From the NCBI GenBank assembly GCA_018267315.1, contig JAFDYS010000016.1, positions 1 through 38,545 on the forward strand: a stretch of DNA of 38,545 nucleotides. Reading direction: 5' to 3'. The stretch comes from Bacteroidota bacterium. GTDB taxonomy: Bacteria; Bacteroidota; Bacteroidia; Chitinophagales; UBA10324. The notes under the pieces were generated by a model, which saw nothing but the letters and a program-made list of their open reading frames with translations, made no database searches and was not told where the DNA came from. Positions 35,835-38,545 of the stretch are shown in pieces. The translations under genes were made by a program, and so were the position numbers. The stretch's first letter is position 1. The number at the start of each line of letters is the position of its first letter.

Positions 35835-35857
35835 GTAATGATGTTACGAATTATTAC
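35835..35857. promoter_or_regulatory. Imperfect palindrome, possible operator between ahcY and katG
   Basis: GTAATGAT (35835-35842) and ATTATTAC (35850-35857) are inverted with seven of eight bases matching across a 7-base spacer. It lies roughly 75 bases upstream of the katG -7-like element. AT-rich palindromes before catalase genes can bind PerR- or OxyR-type regulators, but this one does not match a PerR box closely, so the role is speculative. Confidence 0.2.
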
Positions 35858-36012
35858 GGCCACTACTCACAAAGATTAATCAGAGAAACAAAAAACATTT
35901 TGGCGGATTTCCATTCTGAAATTTCTATTTGCGAACTTTGCAGCAGAATCGCCCTCCGGTTAACTCCAACGAGATGTTATTTCAGTAACCCGTCACCTGC
36001 ATCCGGCTGTAG

Positions 36013-38265
<2,253 letters not shown>

Positions 38266-38277
38266 AACGATTGCCAG

Positions 38278-38304
38278 CCCCTTCATCCGCTGCAGGTGAA
38301 GGGG
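38278..38304 (+). terminator. Hairpin just after katG
   Basis: Perfect 8-bp arms CCCCTTCA (38278-38285) and TGAAGGGG (38297-38304) with an 11-base loop, 12 bases past the katG stop. There is no T tract, so it may protect the mRNA 3' end rather than terminate. Confidence 0.45.
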
Positions 38305-38329
38305 ATTTACGGGCTTCAAAATTTATTTT

Positions 38330-38373
38330 AAAGAGGCGGCCTCAAAAAACATAGCTTTTGAGGCCGCCTCTTT
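38330..38373. terminator. Strong bidirectional terminator hairpin
   Basis: Perfect 18-bp arms AAAGAGGCGGCCTCAAAA (38330-38347) and TTTTGAGGCCGCCTCTTT (38356-38373) with an 8-base loop. Each arm is itself palindromic (GAGGC-G-GCCTC), so a cruciform is possible. It should end katG transcription and any transcript from the other side. Similar GAGGC/GCCTC hairpins recur as terminators in Bacteroidota genomes, from general familiarity. Confidence 0.8.
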
Positions 38374-38408
38374 GGTTATTAGGCCTCATCGCACCTTCCC
38401 TAATCACA

Positions 38409-38545
38409 ATGGAGCAATCATATTCTCAGGCAGAGGCGATTGCGATCATGAATCCCGAAGATATTTACGATTCAAGCGGAATGCGAAACATGACGATTTC
38501 TAAATTTGTATTGATCCCACATGAAAAAAGAAATACTGACAAACA
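38409..38545 (+). CDS. 5' end of an unidentified gene, cut by the window edge
   Basis: From the ATG at 38409 an open frame runs without a stop to the last base, giving 45 codons: MEQSYSQAEAIAIMNPED, then IYDSSGMRNMTISKFVLIPHE. There is no signal peptide and no domain I recognise. It begins 35 bases after a strong terminator, which is where a new transcript could start. No clear TAnnTTTG box is visible. It could be a chance frame. Confidence 0.4.
   Translation, partial: MEQSYSQAEAIAIMNPEDIYDSSGMRNMTISKFVLIPHEKRNTDK

Noticed and set aside
38330..38373. Transposon terminal inverted repeat
   Set aside because: The two arms are only eight bases apart and form a hairpin; there is no transposase nearby, so a terminator is the better reading.

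Overview
The window looks like a chromosomal segment of a Bacteroidota bacterium, probably from the Chitinophagales/Saprospirales side. Three things point there: near-matches to the Bacteroidota promoter (-33 TTTG, -7 TAnnTTTG) before many genes, few Shine-Dalgarno sites, and type IX secretion (T9SS) proteins. I see no tRNA, rRNA, CRISPR array, prophage or complete insertion sequence. Taxonomy below phylum is inference.

Layout. 1-5842: hairpin cluster, WD40 protein (-), 4'-phosphopantetheinyl transferase (+), dnaG (-), then two damaged, AT-rich T9SS cargo genes (+). 5893-14521, all minus strand: tyrS, a CoA-pyrophosphatase-type NUDIX hydrolase, a ComEA-like helix-hairpin-helix protein, then rplA-rplJ-rplL-rpoB. 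This ribosomal/RNA polymerase block is cut at both ends: rplK/nusG are not upstream of rplA, and rpoC does not follow rpoB, which ends at a terminator. 14725-20825 (+): a PorV/PorQ-family barrel overlapping a 1668-residue gingipain-fold protein of PorU2 type. 21036-30019 (+): a carbohydrate-reserve cluster of GH15 trehalase/glucoamylase, fused trehalose-6-P synthase/phosphatase, HscA-like Hsp70, LapA-like membrane protein, GT4 glycogen-synthase-like enzyme and GH57 enzyme, then a small lysine-rich exported protein. 30475-32882 (-): an ABC-2 exporter whose ATPase and permease genes are separated by a four-helix-bundle (23S rRNA intervening-sequence type) gene. 32997-38545: exported hypothetical (+), pdxJ and ahcY (-), katG (+), and the 5' end of an unidentified gene.

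The best candidates for something undescribed are degenerate tandem heptamer tracts. Four lie in gaps between co-directional genes: rplJ/rplL, ATPase/four-helix bundle, four-helix bundle/permease and ahcY/pdxJ. The two around the four-helix-bundle gene contain a perfect 17-bp sequence in inverted orientation, so that gene looks like an IVS-like cassette inserted in a protein-coding operon. One tract contains the pdxJ start codon and another would encode an N-terminal extension of the ABC permease. Also notable: three genes have a -7 element exactly four bases before the ATG (predicted leaderless mRNAs), and rpoB is split from rpoC.

Functional links. The 21-30 kb cluster can make and degrade trehalose and build or remodel an alpha-glucan. 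The PorV-like/PorU2 pair belongs to outer-membrane T9SS processing, whose substrates include proteins like the two broken cargo genes. Remaining genes are core housekeeping (replication priming, transcription, translation, methyl cycle, pyridoxal phosphate, peroxide defence).
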